The position numbers were made by a program, and so were the translations under genes. A stretch of DNA of 25,791 nt from an uncultured Porphyromonas sp. (GTDB lineage Bacteria; Bacteroidota; Bacteroidia; Bacteroidales; Porphyromonadaceae): NCBI RefSeq assembly GCF_915070105.1, contig NZ_CAJZFJ010000030.1, positions 1-25,791 on the forward strand. The letters are read 5' to 3'. Below, one piece after another: positions 8,068 through 15,932 of the stretch (the stretch's first letter is position 1; each line of letters begins with the position of its first letter). Under the pieces are notes generated by a model. The model ran no database searches and was not told where the DNA came from. It worked only from the letters and a program-made list of their open reading frames with translations.

Positions 8068-8714
8068 CCTCTATAGACTCTGAGCGACTCGAGCAGTATA
8101 TCCTCGAGCACTCCACTCCCGAGAGTCCCCTAAGGGCTCACCTAAGCCGAGAGGCACACGTGCGCCTACTGCGAGCTCGGATGCTCTCGGGACATCTGCA
8201 GGGCAACCTCCTACAGATGATATGCCGAATGCTCAACGCTCAGCGGGTACTCGAGATAGGTACTTATACGGGGTACGCAGCCCACTGCCTCGCTGAAGCT
8301 CTTGATGAGGATGGAGAGGTGCATACGATTGAGTATGACGATGAGATGGAGGACTTCATTCGGGAGTTCCTCGCCGAAGCCCCTTATAGAGACCGCATAC
8401 ACTTACACCTAGGAGATGCCCTAGTGCTTATACCAGAGCTGGTACAGCAGCATAGCTTTGATCTAGTCTATATGGATGCCAATAAGCGGCAATATATAGA
8501 CTACTATGAATTACTCATACCTCACCTGCCTACTGGGGCCATTGTCCTAGCTGATAATACGCTGTGGGATGGTAAGGTCGTTGAGGACCCTTTGCCTACA
8601 GACAGCCAGACACAAGCTATTCTAGCCTTCAATGACTGGGTACAGCGTGACCCTCGGGTGGAGAACCTCATCCTACCCCTACGTGATGGGCTAAGTATCA
8701 TTCGCAAACGGTAA
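8064..8714 (+). CDS. Class I SAM-dependent O-methyltransferase
   Basis: The 216-aa protein belongs to the caffeoyl-CoA/catechol O-methyltransferase family (PF01596 type). The SAM motif I is VLEIGTYTGYAA (residues 62-73), and an acidic residue follows in HTIEYDD. The metal-site pattern is YMDANKRQY (136-144, Asp138) with VLADNTLWDG (161-170, Asp164-Asn165). These proteins use SAM and a divalent cation to methylate hydroxyl groups, but the substrate cannot be read from the sequence. The ATG at 8064 overlaps the ispH stop by four bases, so translation is coupled. The longer frame from 7998 lies inside ispH and adds no family sequence. Confidence 0.85.
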   Translation: MTSIDSERLEQYILEHSTPESPLRAHLSREAHVRLLRARMLSGHLQGNLLQMICRMLNAQRVLEIGTYTGYAAHCLAEALDEDGEVHTIEYDDEMEDFIREFLAEAPYRDRIHLHLGDALVLIPELVQQHSFDLVYMDANKRQYIDYYELLIPHLPTGAIVLADNTLWDGKVVEDPLPTDSQTQAILAFNDWVQRDPRVENLILPLRDGLSIIRKR

Positions 8715-8789
8715 GAGTACATCACTCGAGGACTTCTAGCCCCTTATCCTTCCAAAGGGGAAAGCACTAAACATCGCCACTGATAAAAG

Positions 8790-8834
8790 AACGAAGGTCG
8801 CAGATGAGCCTATTGCTCATCTGCGACCTTCGTT
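8790..8834. terminator. Bidirectional terminator between convergent genes
   Basis: A perfect 20-bp inverted repeat (8790-8809 with 8815-8834) around a CTATT loop lies between the O-methyltransferase stop (+) and the trxB stop (-). AAAAG precedes it and CGTTAT follows, so it can act on both strands. Confidence 0.85.
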
Positions 8835-8868
8835 CGTTATGGCTAGTTTGTATTGGTCTTTAGATGTA

Positions 8869-9813
8869 TTAGAGGCCGTGCTCGCTAAGATAGCGTTCTG
8901 CCTCGATAGCAGCCTTACAGCCAGAGGCTGCAGCTGTGACAGCCTGACGGTAGAGAGGATCTGCCACGTCCCCTGCAGCGAAGACACCTGGAACCTTGGT
9001 GCGTGGTGTAGCTCCCTCAGTGAGGATATAGCCTACTTCATCTCGATCGACCCATGGGGCAAAGAGCTCAGAGTTCGGGTGATGACCGATAGCGAGGAAG
9101 AAGCCATCTATTGGGAGGTCTACACGCTCCTCATCGGGTTTTCCCTTACGCTTGACCAGATGAGCACCCTCGACACCGTCCTCACCGTATAGTCCGAGCG
9201 TGTTGTGCTCATAGAGGACCGTGATCTTGGGGTTGTTCTCTACACGCTGACGCATGATCTTGGAGGCCCTTAGGTAGTCCTTACGCACGATCATGTAGAC
9301 ATGCGAAGCAAGGCTAGCTAGGTAGATCGCTTCCTCGCAGGCTGTGTCACCACCACCGACGACGGCGACCTTCTTACCACGATAGAAGAATCCATCGCAG
9401 GTAGCACAGGCAGAGACACCCATACCAGCATACTTCTCTTCGTCGGGGAGACCTAGGTACTTGGCAGAGGCTCCCGTAGAGATGATGATGGTGTCAGCTT
9501 CTACCTCCTTGCCATCGCTGAAGGTAACTAGATATGGAGCCTTCGACAGATCGACAGCAGTGGCGATACCACTGCGGATCTCTGCGCCGAATCGCTCAGC
9601 TTGCTTGCGAAGGTCTTGGACGAGAGCCGTACCAGTTACGCCCTCGGGATACCCGGGGAAGTTCTCGACCTCTGTGGTCTGTGTGAGCTGACCTCCTGGC
9701 TGTAGTCCCTCGTAGACGAGGGGGGAGAGGTTAGCACGTGAGGCATAGATCGCGGCTGTGTAGCCTGCGGGGCCTGACCCGATGATCAGGGTGCGGCGAT
9801 GTTCTCTACTCAT
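8869..9813 (-). CDS. trxB: Thioredoxin reductase
   Basis: TrxB passes electrons from NADPH through FAD and a redox disulfide to thioredoxin in the cytoplasm. The 314-aa product has the FAD-binding GSGPAG (residues 12-17), the active-site CATC (Cys136 and Cys139), the NADPH-binding VVGGGDTACEEA (151-162) and the second FAD motif GVFAAGDVAD near the C terminus. Length is typical of low-molecular-weight bacterial TrxB. It begins 47 nt after the ECF sigma factor gene on the same strand with no promoter or terminator visible between them. The two are therefore likely cotranscribed. Confidence 0.95.
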   Translation of the reverse strand: MSREHRRTLIIGSGPAGYTAAIYASRANLSPLVYEGLQPGGQLTQTTEVENFPGYPEGVTGTALVQDLRKQAERFGAEIRSGIATAVDLSKAPYLVTFSDGKEVEADTIIISTGASAKYLGLPDEEKYAGMGVSACATCDGFFYRGKKVAVVGGGDTACEEAIYLASLASHVYMIVRKDYLRASKIMRQRVENNPKITVLYEHNTLGLYGEDGVEGAHLVKRKGKPDEERVDLPIDGFFLAIGHHPNSELFAPWVDRDEVGYILTEGATPRTKVPGVFAAGDVADPLYRQAVTAAASGCKAAIEAERYLSEHGL

Positions 9814-9860
9814 AATAGACTGTGTGACAATAGTGATGTGTGATGGAGTGTAGTAGGGGG

Positions 9861-10364
9861 CTAGCGCATGTCGTGGAGCTTCTTCTGTAGCTCCTGACGA
9901 GCGAAGAAGATCCTACTCTTGACAGTCCCGAGGGGGATGCCGAGGGTCTCGGCGATCTCGTTGTACTTATAGCCAGAGACAAACATGGAGAAAGGCTCTT
10001 TGAGCGAAGGCTGGAGAGCAGCGATCGCCTGAGTAATCTCCTTGATATCCATCGATCCCTCGGGCGTATTCTCTCCGCCCTCGCTGAGGAGGGGGACGTT
10101 ATACGCATCCACGTTAGAGTCGATGATCCCTTGCGTACGGACGAGCTTATGGTAGTTGTTGATGAAGATATTACGCATGATCTTTAGTACCCAACCCTTG
10201 AAGTTCACGTTATCGACGAACTTATCATAGTTATTGAGCACACGGAGCGTTGTATCCTGCGTCAGGTCTTCGGCGTCAGCTTCGTCCTTGGTAAGCGTGC
10301 GAGCGAAGTTCTTCATATAGTCCTGCATCCCGATCAGGTCCTTTTGTATCTGGAGTACGTCCAT
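9861..10364 (-). CDS. ECF-type RNA polymerase sigma factor
   Basis: The 167-aa protein is a sigma-70 family factor of ECF size. Region 2 covers about residues 15-85, with DEADAEDLTQDTTLRVLNNY and FKGWVLKIMRNIFINNYHK. A linker follows, then region 4 (about 115-163) with the helix-turn-helix GYKYNEIAETLGIPLGTVKSR. No anti-sigma gene lies beside it; the next gene on the strand is trxB. That suggests, but does not prove, a link with redox or oxygen response, as reported for some Bacteroidales ECF factors. A TATCTTTG box 43 nt upstream of the start codon is a likely promoter, which would be read by the housekeeping sigma. Confidence 0.9.
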   Translation of the reverse strand: MDVLQIQKDLIGMQDYMKNFARTLTKDEADAEDLTQDTTLRVLNNYDKFVDNVNFKGWVLKIMRNIFINNYHKLVRTQGIIDSNVDAYNVPLLSEGGENTPEGSMDIKEITQAIAALQPSLKEPFSMFVSGYKYNEIAETLGIPLGTVKSRIFFARQELQKKLHDMR

Positions 10365-10406
10365 AGCTTATGTCGTTACTAAAGTTTCTCTTGTCTAATA
10401 TTTTTA

Positions 10407-10414
10407 CAAAGATA
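10407..10414 (-). promoter_or_regulatory. Promoter -7 box of sigma factor-trxB operon
   Basis: On the minus strand this reads TATCTTTG, an exact TAnnTTTG match, 43 nt before the sigma factor start codon. No clear -33 TTTG is present. Confidence 0.6.
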
Positions 10415-10483
10415 AAACTATTTCTTGGCTATTTCTTCCTCCTCTGTCTATAATGCCATAGAAACGGTCTATGATCAGTCGGC

Positions 10484-11149
10484 TTACCATTCTATTGGGG
10501 TAAGTCCATGCTGCTGTAGGTAGGCGTTGCAGGCGGAGAAATGCCGACAGCCGAAGAAGCCTCGGCTTGCAGAGAGAGGGGAGGGGTGGGGAGCCTCGAG
10601 GACCAGATGGCGGGAGCGGTCAATCATCGAAGCCTTGCGCCGTGCTGGTGTCCCCCAGAGAAGGAAGACAATGTGTTCTCGTTGGCGGTTGATCGTCGTG
10701 ATCACTTCGTCGGTAAACGTCTCCCAGCCTAAGCCTTGGTGGGAGGCTGCTTGCCCCGATCGTACGGTGAGGGTAGCGTTGAGAAGCAAGACACCTTGTT
10801 GTACCCAAGGGAGGAGGTTTCCCTCTCTGATGATGGAGGGACGACCGAGGTCAGAGGTGATCTCTTGCTTGATATTCCTTAGGCTAGGTGGTGCAGGTAC
10901 TCCATCGGGGACAGAGAAGGAAAGCCCTTCGGCTTGTCCCGCACCATGGTAAGGGTCTTGTCCTAGGAGTACCACCCGCACCTGTGGTAGAGGGCATAGA
11001 TCTAGAGCACGGAAAATCTGCCCCGCAGGAGGATAGACAATCCCCGTCTGATACTCTGCGCGGATACGATCTGTCAGTAGGGCAAAGTAGAGCTTCTCAA
11101 ATTCAGGTGCCAATGCCTCCCGCCAGCTGTCCTCTAGTCGTACTTTCAT
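10484..11149 (-). CDS. ung: Uracil-DNA glycosylase
   Basis: Ung removes uracil from DNA and starts base excision repair. The 221-aa product has the family 1 water-activating motif GQDPYHG (residues 63-69, catalytic Asp65), the uracil-binding LLLNATLTV segment, and the C-terminal HPSPLSASRGFFGC with the catalytic histidine and leucine loop. Length is normal. It is on the minus strand with 119 nt separating its stop from the sigma factor start, and it lies downstream of the tRNA-His gene on the same strand. I see no distinct promoter. Confidence 0.96.
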   Translation of the reverse strand: MKVRLEDSWREALAPEFEKLYFALLTDRIRAEYQTGIVYPPAGQIFRALDLCPLPQVRVVLLGQDPYHGAGQAEGLSFSVPDGVPAPPSLRNIKQEITSDLGRPSIIREGNLLPWVQQGVLLLNATLTVRSGQAASHQGLGWETFTDEVITTINRQREHIVFLLWGTPARRKASMIDRSRHLVLEAPHPSPLSASRGFFGCRHFSACNAYLQQHGLTPIEW

Positions 11150-11273
11150 CTTTCTCTCCTGGATATAGCAGGTGGTGTGTCTACTTAACGACTATGGGCG
11201 TCCAACCTTTCGATCAAACGCCCACTCGTACTCTTAATGATGTTTACGTCATGAGAGTTATCATGACCTTGGG

Positions 11274-11347
11274 GGTGGAAGATGGGATTCGAACCCACGA
11301 CACCTGGAACCACAATCCAGTGCTCTAACCAACTGAGCTACAACCAC
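11274..11347 (-). tRNA. tRNA-His (anticodon GTG)
   Basis: The minus strand gives a full cloverleaf: D arm GCTC...GAGC, anticodon stem CTGGA/TCCAG with loop TTGTGGT (anticodon GTG at 11311-11313), and T arm GTGGG-TTCGAAT-CCCAT. Position -1 is G (11348) and the discriminator base is C73, the tRNA-His identity pair. CCA is not encoded; CCC follows. The acceptor strands GTGGTTG and CTTCCAC leave two U-U oppositions (5-68 and 6-67). A well-spaced promoter lies 35 nt upstream. Confidence 0.93.
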
Positions 11348-11381
11348 CATGTTTGCTTTGACCTCTCTGTCAAAAGCAGTG

Positions 11382-11412
11382 CAAAGATAGGAAGAGTTTC
11401 TTAGATGACAAA
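11382..11412 (-). promoter_or_regulatory. Promoter of tRNA-His
   Basis: On the minus strand TTTG (11409-11412) is followed after 19 nt by TATCTTTG (11382-11389). This is a textbook Bacteroidetes -33/-7 promoter, and its -7 box ends 34 nt before tRNA position -1. Confidence 0.75.
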
Positions 11413-11943
11413 ATCTAGGCACACTCTTTTCTCTTCCTCGCTTGTCTTGCGAAGCTCTCCTCTTTTGGTAAGTGTCTGTGCATAAGATCGAAATCAATTC
11501 TGAGGGATGAGATGAAGGTTCTTCAGAAAGTTTGTCCACTGGGGGCTCTTGGTGTCCTTCTCTTGATTTGTGCCTTGCCTTGTCTCCCTATGTTCGCCTT
11601 GATGAATGAGGATTCTTCACAAAAGGCTAGCTCGATAGCGCAAGGAAAGTACCCCCAATACCTGCGATGGGTTTCCCTCGCTACCTACGATGAGTTTTCC
11701 TTAGTACCTTCAGGGAGGTTCCCTTGATACCTTTGTTGAGGTTCCTTTGGGGCTTGTGGCTTGCAGTGTCTGATAACTTTCTGGTAGGGCCTTCGCTAGT
11801 CTTGGGGCTTTGTCCTTGGAGAAGGGAGGGCTTGGGTCTTGGTAGGATAAGGGAGGTGAAGGGGAGGCGGATATTCCCTCTAGCTGGGTGACCGCCCTTG
11901 GGTAGAATGAGCCTCGAGCAAGGGACGACGTAGGTATTTTACT
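11413..11943. other. Gene-free stretch with repeat locus A
   Basis: This stretch holds the 23-bp tandem repeats at 11646-11748 and a single copy of a second motif, AGTCTTGGGGCTTT (11798-11811), which is also found near 21600. A 71-codon frame (11512-11727) begins with a hydrophobic stretch but ends inside the repeats; see the rejected list. The segment 11820-11930 is G-rich on the plus strand with no recognisable gene. Confidence 0.6.
11646..11748 (+). repeat. 23-bp tandem repeat array, locus A (about 4.5 units)
   Basis: Units start at 11646, 11669, 11692, 11715 and 11738 (the last incomplete), each exactly 23 nt long. Conserved positions are a central TTCCC/TTTCC and TACCT. The fourth unit has the full dyad AGGT-9 nt-ACCT. 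The same unit with the same 23-nt period recurs at 21389-21480. Units are diverged from each other, so the array is old or under selection only at certain positions. Confidence 0.7.
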
Positions 11944-11951
11944 TACCTTTG
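11944..11951 (+). promoter_or_regulatory. Promoter -7 box of small membrane protein gene
   Basis: TACCTTTG fits TAnnTTTG and lies 30 nt upstream of the ATG at 11982. No clear -33 TTTG is visible. Confidence 0.55.
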
Positions 11952-11981
11952 TCCTAGAACGTCCGTATAGATACAGTTAAA

Positions 11982-12167
11982 ATGAAAACAATAAAGAAAG
12001 TTATCCTCGTCCTAATGGTGCTCGTCGTCATCGCGGCTCTTGTCTCGCTTCCCTTCTTGAACGAGGCTCAGCGGATGATCGTCGCTATGGGGGCAGGCCT
12101 TGGTCTGCTGAACCTACTAGGTCTCCTCTTCTTCCTCAACAAGAATAGCAGACCTCCCCAGAAATAG
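11982..12167 (+). CDS. Small two-helix membrane protein, function unknown
   Basis: This 61-aa protein starts with a lysine-rich cap (MKTIKKV), then a hydrophobic helix VILVLMVLVVIAALVSLPFL (residues 7-26), a short polar turn NEAQRM, a second hydrophobic helix (about 33-53) and a basic tail KNSRPPQK. It is predicted to be an inner-membrane hairpin with both ends in the cytoplasm. I do not recognise a named family. A promoter box 30 nt upstream and a strong terminator 11 nt after the stop support a real single-gene unit. Repeat locus A lies about 230 nt upstream. Confidence 0.7.
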   Translation: MKTIKKVILVLMVLVVIAALVSLPFLNEAQRMIVAMGAGLGLLNLLGLLFFLNKNSRPPQK

Positions 12168-12178
12168 TACCCACACAG

Positions 12179-12229
12179 CCCAAAGCAAAGCGCCCCTACT
12201 CTCCGAGAGTAGGGGCGCTTTGCTTTGGG
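12179..12229. terminator. Bidirectional terminator, 24-bp perfect stem
   Basis: Bases 12179-12202 and 12206-12229 are perfect reverse complements around CCG. The arms carry AAAG/CTTT tracts on the outer side and a GC-rich core, CGCCCCTACTCT. It lies between the convergent small membrane protein gene (+) and the permease gene (-) and can serve both. Confidence 0.85.
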
Positions 12230-12238
12230 AGATGAGTG

Positions 12239-13489
12239 CTAGTCTCTTCGCCTCTGCATTGAGCGAAGGAAGAGGGAGGTCGGGTAGAGCGAGATCAAGT
12301 AAGAGATCAGGGTCACTGTCCCGAAGGTCAGGAGCAGGTCATCCCAATGTAGATCTACAGGGAGAGGCTGTATGCCAGAGCCAACACCCGCAGTGATGAG
12401 TCCAAATCGCTCCTGTAGGTAGCAGACCAAGACACCGAGCAAGACCCCAACGATCGAACCGAAGAGTGAGATCAAGAGCCCCACACGGCGGTAGATAGAA
12501 CCTACGAGAGAGGGATGAGCACCCAGAGCGTAGAGGATACGTGCATCCTCCTGCTTCTCTAGGATGAGCATCATCAGCGAGCTGGCGACATTGAAGGCGG
12601 CCAGTAGGAGGATGAAGAGTAGGATCAGGAAGGTCATGATCTTCTCCATCCGGATGAGGTAAGAGAGGTCAGGGTGCTGCTCTTCTCGGTTTAGCACTCG
12701 TAGCTTATCCCCGAGACTTGTCTCGAGCTGGTTCTTGATAGCTGTAAGGTCTGTCTTCGGACGGAAGTGTAGGGCTATAGCAGAGATCTCATTGGAGGTA
12801 TAGTCCAGAGCCGATCGCAGAGCGCGTATGGGGATGTAGACAGTATGGTCGGTCTCTAGGCTCAGCGAACTATATTGCCCGACGACCACTGCTGAGAGCG
12901 AGGAGAAGGAGGAGCTAGGTGCCATGGGGTTGATGAGCCCCACACGCTTGGGGAAGAGTAGCTCTACCTTCGGAGCTGTGCCATTGTGTGCAGAGGCACT
13001 CGAGGAGAGGGTAATCCCTGCCCCGATATTGATGGGTACGATCTCAGAGTCTTCGGGGAACTGTCCCTCGAGCTTGGTCAGCACCACTCCCGAGGTGATC
13101 TGCTGTGCCATAGAGAATACGTTTGGGAAGTAATGGTCTATCCCCACCACATCTACGACCCACTGCTCCTCATTAGAGCGAAGGAGTCCCTTGCTCTCTA
13201 GTAGGAAGGAAAAGTTCTTAACCCCAGCCTCCTTGAGGTGGGTCTCTAGCTGAGGGTGCTCCTTGAGGTCAATGGTCTTGCCACTACGGCTGCGGATGAG
13301 CAGCGCTGCATCCGTCTGCTCCGTACCCTCGAGGATCATCTCTACGTAGCCGTTGTAGACGGATAGGACACAGACCAGCGCCATCGAGACGACAGCGATG
13401 GCGAGGGCGGAGACTGCCGTCACATAGTTCACAGCGTGTAGCCGTGATCTACTGAAGAGGTAGCGGAGGGCGATACGGAAGCTTAGCAC
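12239..13489 (-). CDS. LolC/LolE-like ABC transporter permease
   Basis: The 416-aa protein has the layout of lipoprotein-releasing ABC permeases (FtsX/MacB fold). There is one N-terminal membrane helix (about 22-46), a large periplasmic domain (about 47-280), and three C-terminal helices (about 284-310, 336-358 and 384-404). The cytoplasmic coupling segment LILEKQEDARILYALGA (308-324) contacts the ATPase. In the Lol system such permeases extract mature lipoproteins from the inner membrane. No ATPase gene is in the window, so the partner is elsewhere, and a related macrolide or peptide exporter role cannot be excluded. It follows rbfA by 16 nt and is probably cotranscribed with it. Confidence 0.85.
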   Translation of the reverse strand: MLSFRIALRYLFSRSRLHAVNYVTAVSALAIAVVSMALVCVLSVYNGYVEMILEGTEQTDAALLIRSRSGKTIDLKEHPQLETHLKEAGVKNFSFLLESKGLLRSNEEQWVVDVVGIDHYFPNVFSMAQQITSGVVLTKLEGQFPEDSEIVPINIGAGITLSSSASAHNGTAPKVELLFPKRVGLINPMAPSSSFSSLSAVVVGQYSSLSLETDHTVYIPIRALRSALDYTSNEISAIALHFRPKTDLTAIKNQLETSLGDKLRVLNREEQHPDLSYLIRMEKIMTFLILLFILLLAAFNVASSLMMLILEKQEDARILYALGAHPSLVGSIYRRVGLLISLFGSIVGVLLGVLVCYLQERFGLITAGVGSGIQPLPVDLHWDDLLLTFGTVTLISYLISLYPTSLFLRSMQRRRD

Positions 13490-13505
13490 GGGAGGAGCGA
13501 GGTGG

Positions 13506-13847
13506 TTATTCCTTTAGACCAAGGAGGCTATCAATGCGCTCTAGGTAGTCGAGCGAGTCGTCAATGAAGAAGGTTAGCTCAGGGAGCTTGCGCAGCTGCT
13601 TGCCTATTCTCATCCCGAGGTCATAGCGTATCGTGCGTGCATTAGCACGGATAGACGCAAGGAGCTCCTCACTCCTCTCCGAGGGGAAGATGCTTAGGCG
13701 AACACGAGCAATGCTCAGGTCTGGGCTAACGGTGACAGAGGTGACAGTGATCAGGGTGCCAGGCAGGCTCTGTGTCTGCTGTCTGAAGAGGTCACTGACC
13801 TCCTTTTGTATTAGCCGATTGATTCGGCTCATCCTTGTATTATCCAT
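13506..13847 (-). CDS. rbfA: Ribosome-binding factor A
   Basis: RbfA binds the 30S subunit and helps mature the 5' end of 16S rRNA, with a known role at low temperature. The 113-aa product shows the KH-like fold pattern: RMSRINRLIQKEVSDLF near the N terminus (residues 5-21), the strand VTVSPDLSIARVRLSIF, and the C-terminal LRKLPELTFFIDDSLDYLERIDSLL. The last is the family signature (usual form PxLxFxxDxS). Length is typical. The gene has its own promoter box just downstream of topB and precedes the permease gene. Confidence 0.94.
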   Translation of the reverse strand: MDNTRMSRINRLIQKEVSDLFRQQTQSLPGTLITVTSVTVSPDLSIARVRLSIFPSERSEELLASIRANARTIRYDLGMRIGKQLRKLPELTFFIDDSLDYLERIDSLLGLKE

Positions 13848-13868
13848 TTCTTTGTTGCTTATCGGCTA

Positions 13869-13876
13869 CAAAGGTA
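13869..13876 (-). promoter_or_regulatory. Promoter -7 box of rbfA-permease pair
   Basis: The minus strand reads TACCTTTG, matching TAnnTTTG, 22 nt before the rbfA start codon and just after the topB stop. This suggests rbfA starts its own transcript. Confidence 0.5.
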
Positions 13877-13887
13877 ATAAGTATGTC

Positions 13888-15906
13888 TTACTTATTCTCA
13901 GCTATGTAGCGAAGTAAGGTCTCGGGAGTACTCATCTCGGAGCATTGCTCGAAGGGTATCCGATAGTCACACCCAGCCTTATATTCGGAGCAGCCAAAGG
14001 CATTCCTGCCCCGTAGTAGTACACCTCTCCCACACTTAGGACAGGTGATACCAGTCGAGTAGGAGGTGGCGGAAATGGTAGGTTGTGGGGTAGGGGATAG
14101 GACAGACTGCGTAAGCTGTAAGACCATGGTCTTGAGCTCATCTATGAAGGTCTTTGCCTCTAGCTCACGACGCTCTATCTGGCGTAGCTTGTACTCCCAT
14201 TGCCCTGTGAGTGCAGCACTCTTGAGTAGCTCATAGTTGATCAGTGAGATCAGTTGCTTGCCTGTCTCTGTAGCATGGAGCTGGCTACGCTTGACCTTTG
14301 TGATGTAGCCACGTTTGTAGAGCGTCTCGATGATGTTTGCCCGGGTAGAGGGGCGTCCGATGCCATTCTCCTTCATCGCCTCCCGTAGGCTCTCGTCCTC
14401 GACGAACTTACCGGCAGTCTCCATGGCTCTGAGGAGCGTAGCCTCGGTATAATACTTCGGAGGCTGTGTCTGCTTTTCCTTGAGTTCGGGTGTATGGCTA
14501 CCAGTCTCCCCGATAACAAAGGACGGAAGTGAGGCTTCTGCCCCATCGGGGCTATCCTTATCTCCCTCGTCCTTCGACTCGGGAGGTGTCTCTACTTCGC
14601 CTGCGAAGACGGTACGCCAGCCTGGCTCTAGGACTTCCCTCCCCGAGGTCTTGAAACGAACGCGCTCGACCTTACCCTCGACGCTGGTCGTGCTTATCTT
14701 ACAGTCAGGGTAGAAAGTAGCGATGAAGTGCCGAGCGATGAGGTCATATACCTGTGCTTCTCGTGTTGTGAGCCCAGAGGCACGCTGTCCTGTAGGTATG
14801 ATGGCATGGTGATCGGTGACCTTAGCGTTGTCGAAGACCTTCTTGCTCTTGCGTATCGGGGCACCACTTAGTAGAGGTGCCACGAGGGTCGGGTAGGGAG
14901 TGACGAGGTCTCTAAGGATGGCAGGCACCTTGGGATAGAGGTCTTCTGTTAGGTAGGTCGTATCGACACGAGGATAGGTGGTGAGCTTCTTCTCGTAGAG
15001 GCTTTGTATGGTGGTGAGTGTATCCTCTGCACTCATCCCAAACTTCTTATTGCATGTGACCTGTAGACTCGTTAGGTCAAAGAGTGCTGGCGGGCTCTCT
15101 CGTCCGTCCTTCTTCTTTACCTCTGTGATCTCAAAGGGCTTACCCAGCACAGTGTTTAGGGCTTCCTCTGCCTTCTTCTTGTCACTATACTTGCCTTTGT
15201 CTGCAGAGAATACGGTCTCTCTATAGCGGGTCTTTAGCTCCCAATAGGTCTCTGGTACAAACTGTTCTATAGCCTGCTGTCGCTCGACAACAAGAGCTAG
15301 TGTAGGGGTCTGCACTCGACCAATAGATAGGGGTTGCTTTCGTCCACTCTGCCCGTAGCGAAGAGTATATAGACGGGTGGCATTCATCCCAAGTAGCCAG
15401 TCTCCTATGGCACGAGCTAGCCCAGCTTGGTAGAGGGATAGGTAGTCAGACTCATCGTGAAGATTCTGGAAACCCTCCCGAATGGCTTCGTCGGTAAGTG
15501 AAGAGATCCATAGGCGCTTGACAGGCACATGACACCCTACCTTCTGTAGGACCCATCGCTGGATAAGTTCTCCCTCTTGCCCTGCGTCACCACAGTTGAT
15601 GATGAGCTCTGCCTGTGCCACGAGACGCTCGATGACTGCCAGCTGTCTTTGGTAGTGATCAAACTCAATGGCCTTTATCCCGAAGCGATCGGGGATCATA
15701 GGAAGGACACTGAGGCTCCAAGCCTTCCATTCTGGATGATAGTCGTGAGGCTCCTTGAGGGTACACAAGTGTCCGAAGGTCCAGGTCACGATATACCCAT
15801 TGCCCTCGATATAACCGATACCACGATCGACATTCCTATTGGTAGCTCCTAGGATGGTAGCTATATCTCGGGCTACGCTAGGCTTCTCAGCGATGCAGAC
15901 AATCAC
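13888..15906 (-). CDS. topB: DNA topoisomerase III
   Basis: TopB is a type IA topoisomerase that cuts and passes single DNA strands, resolving recombination and replication intermediates. The 672-aa product starts with the Toprim strand MIVCIAEKPSVARDIA and carries the acidic Toprim motif as CGDAGQEGELI (residues 105-115). The usual arginine is replaced by glutamine, as I recall for chromosomal Bacteroidetes TopB. The cleavage tyrosine is Tyr311 in TTYPRVDTTYL. GRPSTRANIIETL lies in the C-terminal half, and a final zinc-ribbon-like CPKCGRG...CSEYKAGCDY (four cysteines) closes the protein. It lies immediately downstream of the broken acyltransferase gene, with 26 nt between them, and could receive transcription from that block. 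Confidence 0.95.
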   Translation of the reverse strand: MIVCIAEKPSVARDIATILGATNRNVDRGIGYIEGNGYIVTWTFGHLCTLKEPHDYHPEWKAWSLSVLPMIPDRFGIKAIEFDHYQRQLAVIERLVAQAELIINCGDAGQEGELIQRWVLQKVGCHVPVKRLWISSLTDEAIREGFQNLHDESDYLSLYQAGLARAIGDWLLGMNATRLYTLRYGQSGRKQPLSIGRVQTPTLALVVERQQAIEQFVPETYWELKTRYRETVFSADKGKYSDKKKAEEALNTVLGKPFEITEVKKKDGRESPPALFDLTSLQVTCNKKFGMSAEDTLTTIQSLYEKKLTTYPRVDTTYLTEDLYPKVPAILRDLVTPYPTLVAPLLSGAPIRKSKKVFDNAKVTDHHAIIPTGQRASGLTTREAQVYDLIARHFIATFYPDCKISTTSVEGKVERVRFKTSGREVLEPGWRTVFAGEVETPPESKDEGDKDSPDGAEASLPSFVIGETGSHTPELKEKQTQPPKYYTEATLLRAMETAGKFVEDESLREAMKENGIGRPSTRANIIETLYKRGYITKVKRSQLHATETGKQLISLINYELLKSAALTGQWEYKLRQIERRELEAKTFIDELKTMVLQLTQSVLSPTPQPTISATSYSTGITCPKCGRGVLLRGRNAFGCSEYKAGCDYRIPFEQCSEMSTPETLLRYIAENK

Positions 15907-15932
15907 AGACAGTCGTATATGAGGGAGATAGT

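Noticed and set aside
8839..9192. 117-codon plus-strand ORF opposite trxB
   Set aside because: It is a shadow of the trxB coding sequence, with no family similarity.
11512..11727. 71-codon ORF with a hydrophobic N-terminal stretch
   Set aside because: Its last third is made of the 23-bp repeats, which are not a multiple of three, and there is no promoter box or recognisable family. The frame looks accidental.
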